Made by a program: the position numbers and the translations under genes. A model generated the notes under the pieces. The model did not search any database, was not told where the DNA came from, and saw only the letters and a list, made by a program, of their open reading frames with translations. From Fen-1135 sp963705275 (lineage in GTDB: Bacteria > Desulfobacterota > Syntrophia > Syntrophales > UBA2185): a stretch of DNA of 64,000 nucleotides. The stretch is from positions 1,798,001 through 1,862,000 of the forward strand of contig OY970063.1 in NCBI GenBank assembly GCA_963705275.1, read 5' to 3'. This document shows positions 34,645 through 43,717 of the stretch, in pieces. How positions within the stretch are numbered: position 1 is the first letter of the stretch; each line of letters opens with the position of its first letter.

Positions 34645-36083
34645 TGGTATATGAACCGGTAATCGGGCTGGAGATTCATGCCCAGCTCCTTACGGAGTCA
34701 AAAATATTCTGCACCTGCTCTACTGTTTTTGGGGCCGATCCCAACAGTCACACCTGTGCCGTATGCATGGGCATGCCGGGGGTCCTCCCCGTTCTGAACA
34801 GGAAGGTCGTCGAGTACGCAATGAAGATGGCAGTGGCGACCAATTGCACGATTAACGAGTCATGCACGTTTGCGAGAAAAAACTATTTCTATCCTGACCT
34901 CCCCAAGGGGTATCAGATTTCCCAGTATGCGCAGCCCCTTGCGGAGCATGGCTATGTGGATATTGAAAAAGATGCGGGGAAAAAGAGGATCGGCATAACG
35001 CGGATTCACATGGAAGAAGACGCAGGCAAAATGATTCACGATGAGCATTTGCCGTCGAGTTATGTGGACCTGAACAGAACGGGTGTGCCGCTCATTGAGA
35101 TTGTCAGCGAGCCGGATTTGAGAAGCGCCGAAGAGGCCTCTGCCTATCTGAGACGACTGCATGAGATACTCGTTTATCTCGAGATCTGCGACGGCAACAT
35201 GGAAGAGGGGAGCTTCCGCTGTGATGCCAATGTATCCATCAGACAAAAGGGAGAAACAACGTTAGGCACAAGGACAGAACTGAAAAATATGAATTCCTTC
35301 AGGAATGTCCAACGGGCTCTGGATTATGAGATCAAGCGGCAGCAGTATATCCTGGAGGGCGGCCAGCAGGTGATCCAGGAAACCAGGCTGTGGGATGATT
35401 CACAGGGGGTTACCCTGTCCATGCGGGGAAAAGAAGAGGCTCACGATTACCGGTATTTTCCCGATCCCGATCTCGTTCCGATACTTACGGATAAGGCATG
35501 GATAGAGAAAGTGAGAAGCAGTCTTCCTGAACTTCCGCTCGAAAAAAGGGAGCGGTTTATCAGGATGTTTGAAATACCACCTTACGATGCAGCTGTGTTA
35601 ACGTCCACACCAACCTCAGCAGCCTTTTTTGAGAGTGTAGTTGCATCTCCGTTGAGACCAGCACCAAAAATAGTCAGCAACTGGGCTATGGGCGATTTAA
35701 TGAGATTCTTGAATGAAGAAAAAAAAGATTTTAGTGCCTCTCCGGTTCGTCCTGAAGCACTGGCCGAATTGATCAGGCTCATTGAAGACGGGATCATCAG
35801 CGGCAAGATGGCGAAGGAAATCTTTGTGGAGATGTACAGGACAGGCAAGCCGCCGAAGGCGATTATTGAAGAGAAGGGCATGATTCAGATCACTGATGAG
35901 GCTGCGATCACAAGAATCATTGCGGACGTGCTGGCGGCGAATACGGCGCAGGTTGAGCAGTACCGGGGGGGCAGGGAGAAGCTCTTTGGCTATTTTGTAG
36001 GACAGGTAATGAAAGCAACCCAGGGGAAGGCCAATCCGCAACTCATCAATGAGCTTCTGAAAAAGATGTTAGCAGGATCTTGA
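34644..36083 (+). CDS. gatB: Asp/Glu-tRNA amidotransferase subunit B
   Basis: A 479-residue kinase and transamidase subunit that activates misacylated tRNA. It carries GLEIHAQLLTESKIFCTC with the zinc cysteines completed by HTCAVCMGMPG, then NYFYPDLPKGYQISQY, IHMEEDAGK, VDLNRTGVPLIEIVSEPD, and the tRNA-binding YqeY-like tail at the C-terminus. Presence of GatCAB implies indirect synthesis of Gln-tRNA and/or Asn-tRNA in this organism; glnS is not visible here. Confidence 0.96.
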   Translation: MVYEPVIGLEIHAQLLTESKIFCTCSTVFGADPNSHTCAVCMGMPGVLPVLNRKVVEYAMKMAVATNCTINESCTFARKNYFYPDLPKGYQISQYAQPLAEHGYVDIEKDAGKKRIGITRIHMEEDAGKMIHDEHLPSSYVDLNRTGVPLIEIVSEPDLRSAEEASAYLRRLHEILVYLEICDGNMEEGSFRCDANVSIRQKGETTLGTRTELKNMNSFRNVQRALDYEIKRQQYILEGGQQVIQETRLWDDSQGVTLSMRGKEEAHDYRYFPDPDLVPILTDKAWIEKVRSSLPELPLEKRERFIRMFEIPPYDAAVLTSTPTSAAFFESVVASPLRPAPKIVSNWAMGDLMRFLNEEKKDFSASPVRPEALAELIRLIEDGIISGKMAKEIFVEMYRTGKPPKAIIEEKGMIQITDEAAITRIIADVLAANTAQVEQYRGGREKLFGYFVGQVMKATQGKANPQLINELLKKMLAGS

Positions 36084-36175
36084 TCATCCCGCGCCTAATC
36101 TGCGGATTTCTCAGAAGCGATGCATCGGGGCTCAAAATCTTTTTACCATTTCACTTGGGACGGAAAACTCATAAG

Positions 36176-37231
36176 ATGAAGGGCGCCATAAAGACTATCT
36201 TTTGGAAAGATGATGCGGTCGTGATGATCGACCAGAGGGCTCTGCCCTGTGAAGAGCGCCTCCTGAGATTCACTGATTATAAGGATGTAATTACTGCAAT
36301 TAGAGACCTGACCATCCGCGGCGCCCCGGCAATCGGAGTAGCTGCTGCGATGGGCATCGCCTTGGGGACGCTCCATCTTGCGAGCTCATCTAAGGAAGAA
36401 TTCAATCGTGCGTTTTATGAAATCTGTGATCAGTTTTCCCGGACTCGGCCCACGGCAAGGAATCTTTTCTGGGGCATAGAGAGGATGAAGAAGACCTTCA
36501 CTGAAGCGATGCCCGGCTCTCCTGATCAGATCAAGCGGGCCCTCGTGGAGGAAGCCATCCGCATCTGTGAGGAGGATGTCGCCATTAACGAGAGAATAGG
36601 TATTAACGGAAGGTCACTTATTCAGGATGGCGATAATATCCTTACCCACTGCAATGCCGGCGCTTTGGCTACGGCCGGCTGCGGAACTGCACTGGGTGCG
36701 GTCCGAGCCGCATGGCAGGAAGGGAAAAACATCCATGTTTTTGTCGATGAAACGCGGCCCGTGCTCCAAGGGGCACGGCTCACAGCCTGGGAACTCACGA
36801 AAGAGAAGATACCCGCCACGCTCATAGCCGATAACATGGCGGGGTTTTTAATGAAACAGGGAAAGATCAACAAGATTATCGTCGGGGCGGACCGGATCGC
36901 CGCCAACGGTGATGTGGCAAATAAGATCGGCACATATTCCCTCGCTGTTCTGGCCAAAGAGCATAACATTCCTTTCTATGTGGCAGCGCCACTATCTACT
37001 ATAGATATGTCGGTACTAAATGGAGACGAGATTCCCATTGAGGAAAGAAACGCGGAGGAGATCACAACCATCCGAGGAATAAGAGTGGCGCCCGAAGGGA
37101 TGCATGTTTATAACCCGGCCTTTGATGTTACCCCAAACCGTTACATCACTGCCATTATAACCGAAGCAGGCCTTGTCTTCCCTCCTTATCAGGAAGGGAT
37201 TGGAAGAATTGTACGACATCATAAAGAATGA
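36176..37231 (+). CDS. mtnA: Methylthioribose-1-phosphate isomerase
   Basis: A 351-residue aldose-ketose isomerase of the methionine salvage pathway, related to eIF2B. Motifs: LTIRGAPAIGVAAAMG, LTHCNAGALATAGCGTALG with the active-site Cys, VDETRPVLQGARLTAWEL, and IIVGADRIAANGDVANKIGT with the catalytic Asp. I use ATG 36176, giving the family's MKGAIKTIFW start; a longer frame from 36080 that overlaps gatB adds 32 poorly conserved residues. No other mtn gene is nearby, so a broader role for the isomerase is possible. Confidence 0.9.
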   Translation: MKGAIKTIFWKDDAVVMIDQRALPCEERLLRFTDYKDVITAIRDLTIRGAPAIGVAAAMGIALGTLHLASSSKEEFNRAFYEICDQFSRTRPTARNLFWGIERMKKTFTEAMPGSPDQIKRALVEEAIRICEEDVAINERIGINGRSLIQDGDNILTHCNAGALATAGCGTALGAVRAAWQEGKNIHVFVDETRPVLQGARLTAWELTKEKIPATLIADNMAGFLMKQGKINKIIVGADRIAANGDVANKIGTYSLAVLAKEHNIPFYVAAPLSTIDMSVLNGDEIPIEERNAEEITTIRGIRVAPEGMHVYNPAFDVTPNRYITAIITEAGLVFPPYQEGIGRIVRHHKE

Positions 37232-37443
37232 TGAAAGCGCTAAAAAACCTGCAAGTGCTGCATTACCGCCTTCGTCACGGGCGGAATTCTAAAAAGTTGC
37301 GTGATGCTGAGAAGTGTTCTGATTCTAGTGCTTTGAGTGAAGGTATACAGTATCGAGTGTGATTGCAAAAGCTGGCATGTTGGGAATAAATGAAATAGTC
37401 CTTGACTTCCAGCTTTCGTAGTACTAAGTTAACCCGAAAGTTA

Positions 37444-37466
37444 GTACCTCTCATGTGAGAGGGTAC
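37444..37466. repeat. Near-perfect palindrome in the csp leader
   Basis: CCTCTCA and TGAGAGG flank a TG centre (37447-37462), and the outer GTAC ends also pair if one G is bulged. It may be an operator or, in RNA, a stable leader hairpin. It overlaps the region just downstream of the TTGACT promoter-like element. Confidence 0.5.
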
Positions 37467-37504
37467 AGTATAAGTTGGATCAGACATATTGAAGTGCAAA
37501 GGCT

Positions 37505-37539
37505 GGCTACCATGCCCTTTAGGTCTTGGTGGCCTTTTT
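37505..37539 (+). terminator. Terminator-like hairpin inside the csp leader
   Basis: GGCTACCA (37505-37512) pairs with TGGTGGCC (37527-37534; one G-U pair) and is followed at once by TTTTT. AAAGGC just before can pair instead with GCCTTT, an alternative fold. Lying 60 bp ahead of the csp start, it could end a short upstream RNA or act as a temperature- or translation-sensitive switch. Confidence 0.5.
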
Positions 37540-37598
37540 CTTTCTGTCAAAGCTGCAATCCGACTTTGAGAAAATTTTGAGAAAGGAGGATTTAAGCG

Positions 37599-37799
37599 AT
37601 GCCAGAAGGTAAAGTAAAGTGGTTTAATGAGCAGAAGGGCTTCGGTTTCATCGAAAAGGATGACGGTGGCGATGTGTTCGTTCATCATAGCGCCATTCAA
37701 GCCGAGGGTTTCAAGACGCTGTATGAAGGTCAGCGAGTGAGCTTCGACGTTCAGCAGGGCAAGAAAGGCCCGGCAGCAGATAACGTGAAGGCCCTGTAA
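37599..37799 (+). CDS. Cold-shock protein (CspA family)
   Basis: A 66-residue single-domain RNA chaperone. Both RNA-binding motifs are present: KGFGFI (RNP1) and DVFVHH (RNP2), in the usual GKVKWFNEQKGFGFIEKDDGGDVFVHHSAIQ context. A strong AAAGGAGG site precedes the ATG. The gene stands alone with its own leader and a strong terminator. A second cold-shock domain occurs fused to an HPF-like domain at 60082. Confidence 0.96.
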   Translation: MPEGKVKWFNEQKGFGFIEKDDGGDVFVHHSAIQAEGFKTLYEGQRVSFDVQQGKKGPAADNVKAL

Positions 37800-37824
37800 A
37801 AGCGCAATTGCCAGGGAACAAAAG

Positions 37825-37865
37825 AGGCACTCAGGTCTATAGGCAACTATAGACGAGTGCCTTTT
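37825..37865 (+). terminator. csp terminator with GNRA loop
   Basis: AGGCACTC and GTCTATAG (separated by a two-base AG bulge) pair with CTATAGAC and GAGTGCCT around a GCAA tetraloop, followed by TTTTGCTTT. Stem of 16 pairs. Confidence 0.9.
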
Positions 37866-37987
37866 GCTTTGTAAGAGACTAATGCACAATAGTCCCATTC
37901 CGTCCTATTTCAGCTACAATCGGGAGCGGCCATGACCGACAAGTCCGGCCCCTCGGGCGGGAAACTCCAGATGCAGGAGAGTAAATT

Positions 37988-38557
37988 ATGCACAAGGTTT
38001 CAATTTCACTATTTGCGGTTATTGCTATTATTCTTATAGCGGCACTGAGCTGCGGACACAGATTAGGGGAAACCCCCTTTTATCAACAAGCACGAGACAT
38101 TAGAGTAGAAAAGGCCATAGCCAAGGCTATCGTATGGGCCACCGACGAAGAGATCCGCAGACTGGCAGAGATCATAGAAGAAAAATATGGCAGCCAAATC
38201 GAGCAGATATCAAGGAAGTATTACACCTCCCCGGAAGATATCAAGGCTATTGCTATTGTTGAGTCTTTGACCGATGAGAATGCCGAGTCCGGCGCCGGCG
38301 CGGTAGGCCTGATGGGAGTTAAACGAACGACAGCAAAGGAAATGGGTTTTGATGATATCGAAGGTCCCGTAAATAACCTCAATGCCGGAACAAAATACTA
38401 TAAGATGTTGCTCGAAAAATTCAAAGATCGAGAACTGGCCCTAGCTGCTTATAACCTTGGCCCGGGAGAAGTGGGAAATAGATTGAATAATGGATTTGAC
38501 CCTGAAACAATTGCCTACGTCTGGAAAATCAGAAGAGTCAGCCGACTCGTCATTTAG
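37988..38557 (+). CDS. Lytic transglycosylase (SLT domain), exported
   Basis: A 189-residue murein transglycosylase. An N-terminal signal sequence (about residues 5-21) ends in IAALSCG, a loose lipobox, so it may be a lipoprotein. The SLT domain shows the catalytic Glu in IKAIAIVESLTDENAESGAGAVGLMGV, then NLNAGTKYYKMLLEKFKDRELALAAYNLGPGEV. It would cut glycan strands in the periplasm. AGGAGAG precedes the ATG. It converges with the PurF-like gene, with only 6 bp between the two stops. Confidence 0.88.
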   Translation: MHKVSISLFAVIAIILIAALSCGHRLGETPFYQQARDIRVEKAIAKAIVWATDEEIRRLAEIIEEKYGSQIEQISRKYYTSPEDIKAIAIVESLTDENAESGAGAVGLMGVKRTTAKEMGFDDIEGPVNNLNAGTKYYKMLLEKFKDRELALAAYNLGPGEVGNRLNNGFDPETIAYVWKIRRVSRLVI

Positions 38558-38563
38558 ATTCTG

Positions 38564-39964
38564 CTAACCCACTCCATCCCAACAATATGTGCATACTCTC
38601 TCTTTGGGGAGATTAATGGCAGCCAGCATATCTTCCTGGGTCTGATAATTGAGTGAAGTTAGATTAAGGCGGATGCGGATGCGATCGATCATGGCCTGCC
38701 GCTTGGGCGAGTCCGGGATGGCGTATTCGGCCAGATAAGGCTCGTCCTGCCCCTCTATCTCGCGGATGGCCTGTCTGCCGGCAAGATCCAGGTCGGAGCG
38801 GGAGCGTGAAAAATTGAGGAAGCGACAGCCATAGATTAACGGCGGGCAGGCGGGGCGCATATGCACTTCTCTGGCGCCGCAATCATACAGTCGCTCGATG
38901 GTCTCGCGCAGTTGCGTACCACGCACAATGGAGTCTTCGCAGAACAACAGTCTCTTGCCCCTAATTAATTCATAGACCGGAATCAGCTTCATCCGGGCCA
39001 CCACATTGCGGATATTCTGGTCCTGCGGCATGAAGCTCCGGGCCCAGGTGGGCGTGTATTTCACAAAGGGACGGCACTGCGGCAGTCGGGCCTCGTTGGC
39101 GTAACCAATGGAATGGCCTGTGCCGGAATCGGGCACACCTGCCACCATATCTACTGTTACGTTGTCGTTGCGGGCAAGAGCGGCCCCGCTGCGGTAGCGC
39201 ATCACTTCCACGTTCATCCCTTCGTAAGTGGAAGCCGGGTAGCCATAGTAGACCCACAGGAAAGCACAAATACGCAGCACGTCACCGGGCGGGCTTTTCT
39301 GTTCCATACCATCTGCGGTTAACAGCACGATCTCGCCGGGGCCCAGTTCGTATTTGAATTGATAGCCCAGATTCGGAAAGGCACAGGTTTCCAAAGTGGC
39401 GCAATACGCCCCATCTCTTTCGCCGATAATAACCGGTGTCCGGCCAAAACGGTCGCGGATAGCGTAAATACCCTCTGGAACCATCAGCAGCATGGAACAG
39501 GAACCGTCGATGGCTTCCTGTGCCCGGCGAATGCCGTCTACAAAGGAGACGCCCTGGTTAATCAGCGCGGCTACCAGTTCGGTAGGATTTATTGCGCCGC
39601 TTCCCATTTCCAGAAAGTGCACCGTCTGGTTGGCAAAGGCCTGTTCCGCCAATGCTTCAATATTGTTGATCCGTCCGACGGTGGAAAGTGCGTAATGGCC
39701 CAGGTGCGAGCGGATTATGAGGGGCTGAGCTTCGGTGTCGCTGATACAGCCAATGCCCATGGTGCCGTTCATCTGCTGCAGGTCGGCTTCAAACTTGGAA
39801 CGGAACTGGGCGTTTTCAATGTTGTGTATAGCGCGGACAAAGCCTTTCTTGCCCAGCACCACCATTCCGCCCCGGCTGGTGCCCAGATGAGAGTGATAAT
39901 CGGTTCCATAAAACAGGTCCTGCACACAATCTTCTTTGCTTGCTACACCAAAAAAACCGCCCAT
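38564..39964 (-). CDS. PurF-like protein lacking the glutaminase cysteine
   Basis: A 466-residue protein with the two-domain plan of amidophosphoribosyltransferase: an N-terminal class II glutamine amidotransferase fold (GTDYHSHLGTSRGGMVV, MGIGCISDTEAQPLIIRSHLG) and a C-terminal PRPP transferase fold (LLFCEDSIVRGTQL). In true PurF a Cys follows the initiator Met; here the N-terminus is MGGFFGV, with Gly in that place. The start at 39964 is supported by AAAGGG upstream; a longer frame from 40006 does not restore a cysteine start. It should not hydrolyse glutamine. It ends CTYCWDG. Known PurF-like relatives of this type exist but their role is unknown to me. It is downstream of carB on the same strand. 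Confidence 0.8.
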   Translation of the reverse strand: MGGFFGVASKEDCVQDLFYGTDYHSHLGTSRGGMVVLGKKGFVRAIHNIENAQFRSKFEADLQQMNGTMGIGCISDTEAQPLIIRSHLGHYALSTVGRINNIEALAEQAFANQTVHFLEMGSGAINPTELVAALINQGVSFVDGIRRAQEAIDGSCSMLLMVPEGIYAIRDRFGRTPVIIGERDGAYCATLETCAFPNLGYQFKYELGPGEIVLLTADGMEQKSPPGDVLRICAFLWVYYGYPASTYEGMNVEVMRYRSGAALARNDNVTVDMVAGVPDSGTGHSIGYANEARLPQCRPFVKYTPTWARSFMPQDQNIRNVVARMKLIPVYELIRGKRLLFCEDSIVRGTQLRETIERLYDCGAREVHMRPACPPLIYGCRFLNFSRSRSDLDLAGRQAIREIEGQDEPYLAEYAIPDSPKRQAMIDRIRIRLNLTSLNYQTQEDMLAAINLPKERVCTYCWDGVG

Positions 39965-40088
39965 AACATTTTTCCCTTTGCTTTTGTGTTTGATGAGGCA
40001 GGGCAACTTTAACGTGTCTTGCTAGAATTTGCTAAACTGCCTGATTGTTCGTCTTGGCTCTTTATGCTCATTAATTGTGCCTTAACAT

Positions 40089-43000
40089 TTAGCACTTGAT
40101 TTCTGCATGGTAGGCCTGCAGAGATTTTGCACGTCCGTGTCCCTCGCGGTTAGCCGCTATCCCTTTCGCCGCTGCGACAGCCGCGGCCACCGTCGTAATG
40201 TAAGGGATCTTGTGTTTGATTGCGTTTTTTCGAATGTATGAATCGTCGTACTTTCCCACCCTTCCATTCGGGGTGTTGATCACCAACTGTATTTCCCTGT
40301 TCTTGATGCCGTCGACGATATCCGGCCTGCCCTCATGCGTCTTGAGAATGGGCTCCGTCGTAATGCCGTTTCGCAGAAGATACTTGTGGGTCCCCTCCGT
40401 GGATTTGATGTGGAAGCCGAGCCTTTGGAATTCCCTTGCTACCCCGAGCACACTCCCCTTGTCCTTATCGTCCACAGTGATCAGGACTGTGCCCTTATCG
40501 GGAAGAACCTGCTGTGCTGCCTCCTCCGCCTTATAGAAGGCAAGGCCGAAAGAGTCGGCAAGGCCTAAGACCTCACCCGTAGATCGCATCTCCGGCCCGA
40601 GTACCGGGTCCACCTCATGGAACATATTGAACGGGAAAACCGCTTCCTTTACGCCAAAGTGCCTGAACGACTTTTCTTTGAGATTCAGATCTGCAAGCTT
40701 CTTTCCTAACATTATCTGGGTGGCAACGCGCGCCATGGAAATATTGCAGACCTTGGACACAAGGGGCACCGTTCTGGATGCCCTTGGGTTGGCTTCCAGG
40801 ATGTAGACCACGTCGTCTGCAATGGCGTACTGTATGTTCATAAGACCTACGACGTTGAACTCCACGGCGATCTTCTTCGTGTAGTCGCAGATGGTATCGA
40901 TATGACGCACCGGGATGCTTATGGGCGGGATCACGCAGGCCGAATCTCCCGAGTGTATACCGGCAAGCTCGATGTGCTCCATAACAGCAGGAACAAAGGC
41001 ATCGGTCCCGTCAGAAATTGCATCCGCCTCGGCCTCGATGGCATTCTCCAGAAATTTATCTATGAGGATGGGACGTTCCGGCGTCACTCCGACAGCCGCA
41101 GTGACGTAGCGCTTGAGCATCCTTTCGTCATGGACAACTTCCATGCCGCGCCCGCCGAGGACGTAGGAGGGACGCACCATGAGGGGATAGCCGATGTTCG
41201 CGGCAATCCCAATAGCCTCCTCCAGGGTGCTTGCCATTCCTGACTCCGGCATGGGGATGCCGAGCTTCTTCATCATCTGACGAAAGCGGTCGCGGTCTTC
41301 GGCAAGATCGATTGTTTCAGGAGAAGTCCCTATGATCCTGACGCCGGCCTGATAAAGCTCATTGGCAATATTGAGCGGAGTCTGTCCCCCGAATTGAACG
41401 ATAACACCCTCGGGCTTTTCCTTCTCGTAAATGGAAAGCACGTCCTCCACGGTAAGGGGCTCGAAGTAAAGTTTGTCCGAGGTGTCGTAGTCTGTGGATA
41501 CGGTCTCCGGGTTGCAGTTAACCATGATGGACTCGTAGCCCTCGTCGCGGAGGGTAAAGGCTGCATGAACGCAGCAGTAATCGAACTCGATCCCCTGGCC
41601 GATTCGATTAGGGCCGCCGCCGAGAACCATAATCTTCCTGCGGGTGCTTACGCCGACCTTATCCGGAGCATTGTAGGTTGAAAAATAATAAGCGGCGTTT
41701 TCCACTCCGCTCACCGGCACGGGCTCCCATCTCTGGCCGAGCCCCAGGTTCAGGCGCCGCTTCCGTATCGTTATCTCAGGAACCTTAAACAGCATGGCAA
41801 GGTAACGGTCTGAAAAACCGTCCCTCTTTGCCTGCAGGAAAAGGTCGTCGGGCAGTTCCTCCATGCTATACCGGCTGATCTTCTCCTCAAGCTCCACGAG
41901 TTCCTTCATCTGCTCTATAAACCAGCGCTTGATATACGTCCTCTTGAAAAGATCTTCCGCGGAGGCTCCTTTCCTCAGGGCCTCGTACATGATAAACTGC
42001 CGCTCACTCGATGGCTCATAGAGGAGGTCCATAAGTTCTTCGAGAGTCTTACTATGAAAGTCCTTCACGAAACCTAGGCCATAACGATTCTTCTCCAGAG
42101 AGCGAATGGACTTCTGAAAGGCCTCTTTATATGTCTTGCCGATGCTCATGACCTCGCCCACGGCGCGCATCTGGGTGCCGAGCTTATCCTCGGCGCCGGG
42201 GAACTTCTCGAAATCCCAGCGGGAAAATTTGACTACTACGTAATCGCCCCAGGGTATATATTTGTCGAGAGTGCCTTCGCGCCAGTAGGGAATTTCATCA
42301 AGTGTGAGGCCGCCCGCAAGAAGCGATGAGACATAGGCAATGGGAAACCCCGTAGCCTTTGAGGCGAGGGCCGATGAGCGCGAGGTCCTGGGATTGATTT
42401 CGATGACGACTACACGCCCCGTTTCGGGGTCGTGGGCAAACTGGATATTTGTGCCGCCGATGACTTGGATGGCCTCGACGATGTCATAAGAATACTTTTG
42501 AAGGCGTTTCTGGAGATCCGGATCGATGGTGAGCATGGGGGCCGTGCAGTAGGAATCACCTGTGTGTACACCCATGGCATCCACATTCTCAATGAAGCAG
42601 ACAGTGATCATCTGATTCTTCGCGTCACGGACAACCTCAAGCTCCAACTCCTCCCAGCCCAGGACAGATTCCTCTATCAGGATCTGTCCCACAAGGCTCG
42701 CCGATATGCCGCGGCTTGCCACCGTGCGGAGTTCTTCAAGATTGTAAACCAGACCACCCCCCGTTCCTCCCATGGTATAGGCAGGGCGTATAACCACAGG
42801 GTAGCCGATTTTTGCAGCGATATCCTTGGCCTCCTCAACGCTGTAGGCCGGTTCGCTCCGTGGCATCTCGATCCCAAGCTTGTTCATCGTTTCCTTGAAG
42901 GCAATACGGTCCTCGCCTCTTTCGATAGCATCAACCTGTACGCCAATAACCTTGACACCGTATTTCTTGAGGACACCCGTACGATAGAGCTCTGAGGTAA

Positions 43001-43292
43001 GATTGAGGCCGTTCTGTCCGCCAAGATTGGGCAGTACCGCATCGGGTCGTTCATTTTCGATGATTTCTGTCAGGTACTGGAGGTTTAACGGTTCAATGTA
43101 TGTGACATCGGCCATTCCCGGGTCTGTCATGATAGTGGCAGGGTTGGAATTCACCAGAACAATCTCATAGCCGAGCTTGCGTAAGGCCTTGCAGGCCTGG
43201 GTGCCCGAATAGTCGAACTCGCATGCCTGGCCTATCACGATGGGGCCTGATCCTATGATCAACACTTTGTTAATGTCAGGGCTTTTTGGCAT
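40089..43292 (-). CDS. carB: Carbamoyl-phosphate synthase large subunit
   Basis: A 1067-residue enzyme making carbamoyl phosphate for pyrimidines and arginine. It is a tandem of two ATP-grasp halves: IGSGPIVIGQACEFDYSGTQACKAL in the first, LGGGPNRIGQGIEFDYCCVHAAF in the second, each with its own PxxGGQ-type and NIQ(F/Y)A elements, followed by the MGS-like allosteric domain. Length is close to E. coli CarB. carA is not in the window. The 425-bp upstream gap is shared with the divergent ABC-F gene. Confidence 0.97.
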   Translation of the reverse strand: MPKSPDINKVLIIGSGPIVIGQACEFDYSGTQACKALRKLGYEIVLVNSNPATIMTDPGMADVTYIEPLNLQYLTEIIENERPDAVLPNLGGQNGLNLTSELYRTGVLKKYGVKVIGVQVDAIERGEDRIAFKETMNKLGIEMPRSEPAYSVEEAKDIAAKIGYPVVIRPAYTMGGTGGGLVYNLEELRTVASRGISASLVGQILIEESVLGWEELELEVVRDAKNQMITVCFIENVDAMGVHTGDSYCTAPMLTIDPDLQKRLQKYSYDIVEAIQVIGGTNIQFAHDPETGRVVVIEINPRTSRSSALASKATGFPIAYVSSLLAGGLTLDEIPYWREGTLDKYIPWGDYVVVKFSRWDFEKFPGAEDKLGTQMRAVGEVMSIGKTYKEAFQKSIRSLEKNRYGLGFVKDFHSKTLEELMDLLYEPSSERQFIMYEALRKGASAEDLFKRTYIKRWFIEQMKELVELEEKISRYSMEELPDDLFLQAKRDGFSDRYLAMLFKVPEITIRKRRLNLGLGQRWEPVPVSGVENAAYYFSTYNAPDKVGVSTRRKIMVLGGGPNRIGQGIEFDYCCVHAAFTLRDEGYESIMVNCNPETVSTDYDTSDKLYFEPLTVEDVLSIYEKEKPEGVIVQFGGQTPLNIANELYQAGVRIIGTSPETIDLAEDRDRFRQMMKKLGIPMPESGMASTLEEAIGIAANIGYPLMVRPSYVLGGRGMEVVHDERMLKRYVTAAVGVTPERPILIDKFLENAIEAEADAISDGTDAFVPAVMEHIELAGIHSGDSACVIPPISIPVRHIDTICDYTKKIAVEFNVVGLMNIQYAIADDVVYILEANPRASRTVPLVSKVCNISMARVATQIMLGKKLADLNLKEKSFRHFGVKEAVFPFNMFHEVDPVLGPEMRSTGEVLGLADSFGLAFYKAEEAAQQVLPDKGTVLITVDDKDKGSVLGVAREFQRLGFHIKSTEGTHKYLLRNGITTEPILKTHEGRPDIVDGIKNREIQLVINTPNGRVGKYDDSYIRKNAIKHKIPYITTVAAAVAAAKGIAANREGHGRAKSLQAYHAEIKC

Positions 43293-43717
43293 AAAATTAT
43301 CCTTTGATTATAATTGAAGGTTAAGATTTCTTACGCACCCTCACAGACGGTGAAGATAGAGGTAAAGGGGAGCTGCAAATCTTTTTACAAACCAATACAA
43401 TCACTGATATTTAACTTCATTTTAGTTCTTGACCAGAAGCAACCTGGTGGGCATTCCGGGATGGAATTAGCATGCAAAAATGTCAAAATTCAATTCATTA
43501 TTAATACAAAAGTGTATCGAAGAGCGCTGTGAATATAAGGGAGTCATACCCCGATGTCAAGACAAAAAGAAAGGACACGATAAGATTCGCTGACTTGAGA
43601 CTTTGCACGATCAAGAGAAGAGACATACAGGGAAATATCATTTTCCCGGATTGACACTCCCACCTTTTTTCATTATACTCCCCCGCCTGAAATAGAGTTA
43701 ATATCGGTATTTAATCA
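43293..43717. other. Divergent promoter region, no gene seen
   Basis: This 425-bp gap lies between the divergent carB and ABC-F genes. A 72-codon frame at 43314-43532 has no ribosome site or recognisable features and is not credited. The right end contains the ABC-F promoter. No pyrimidine-type attenuator hairpin for carB was evident by eye. Confidence 0.6.
43651..43679 (+). promoter_or_regulatory. Sigma-70 promoter of the ABC-F gene
   Basis: TTGACA (43651-43656), exactly 17 bp spacer, TATACT (43674-43679), 38 bp upstream of the GTG start. This is one of the best promoter matches in the window. Confidence 0.8.

Larger units (their letters stand above)
37232..37598 (+). other. Long structured leader of the cold-shock gene
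   Basis: This 367-bp stretch has no gene. It holds a CCGCC...GGCGG hairpin at about 37268-37286 right after mtnA (no U-tract), a weak promoter-like TTGACT (37402-37407) with TAAGTT 17 bp later, the near-palindrome at 37444-37466, and a terminator-like hairpin at 37505-37539. Long structured 5' leaders are usual for cold-shock genes. AAAGGAGG precedes the csp start by about 9 bases. Confidence 0.5.

Noticed and set aside
37268..37286. CCGCC...GGCGG hairpin after mtnA as terminator
   Set aside because: Stem of only five pairs and no U-tract.
43314..43532. 72-codon frame in the carB/ABC-F gap
   Set aside because: No ribosome site, no conserved look; better explained as promoter region.
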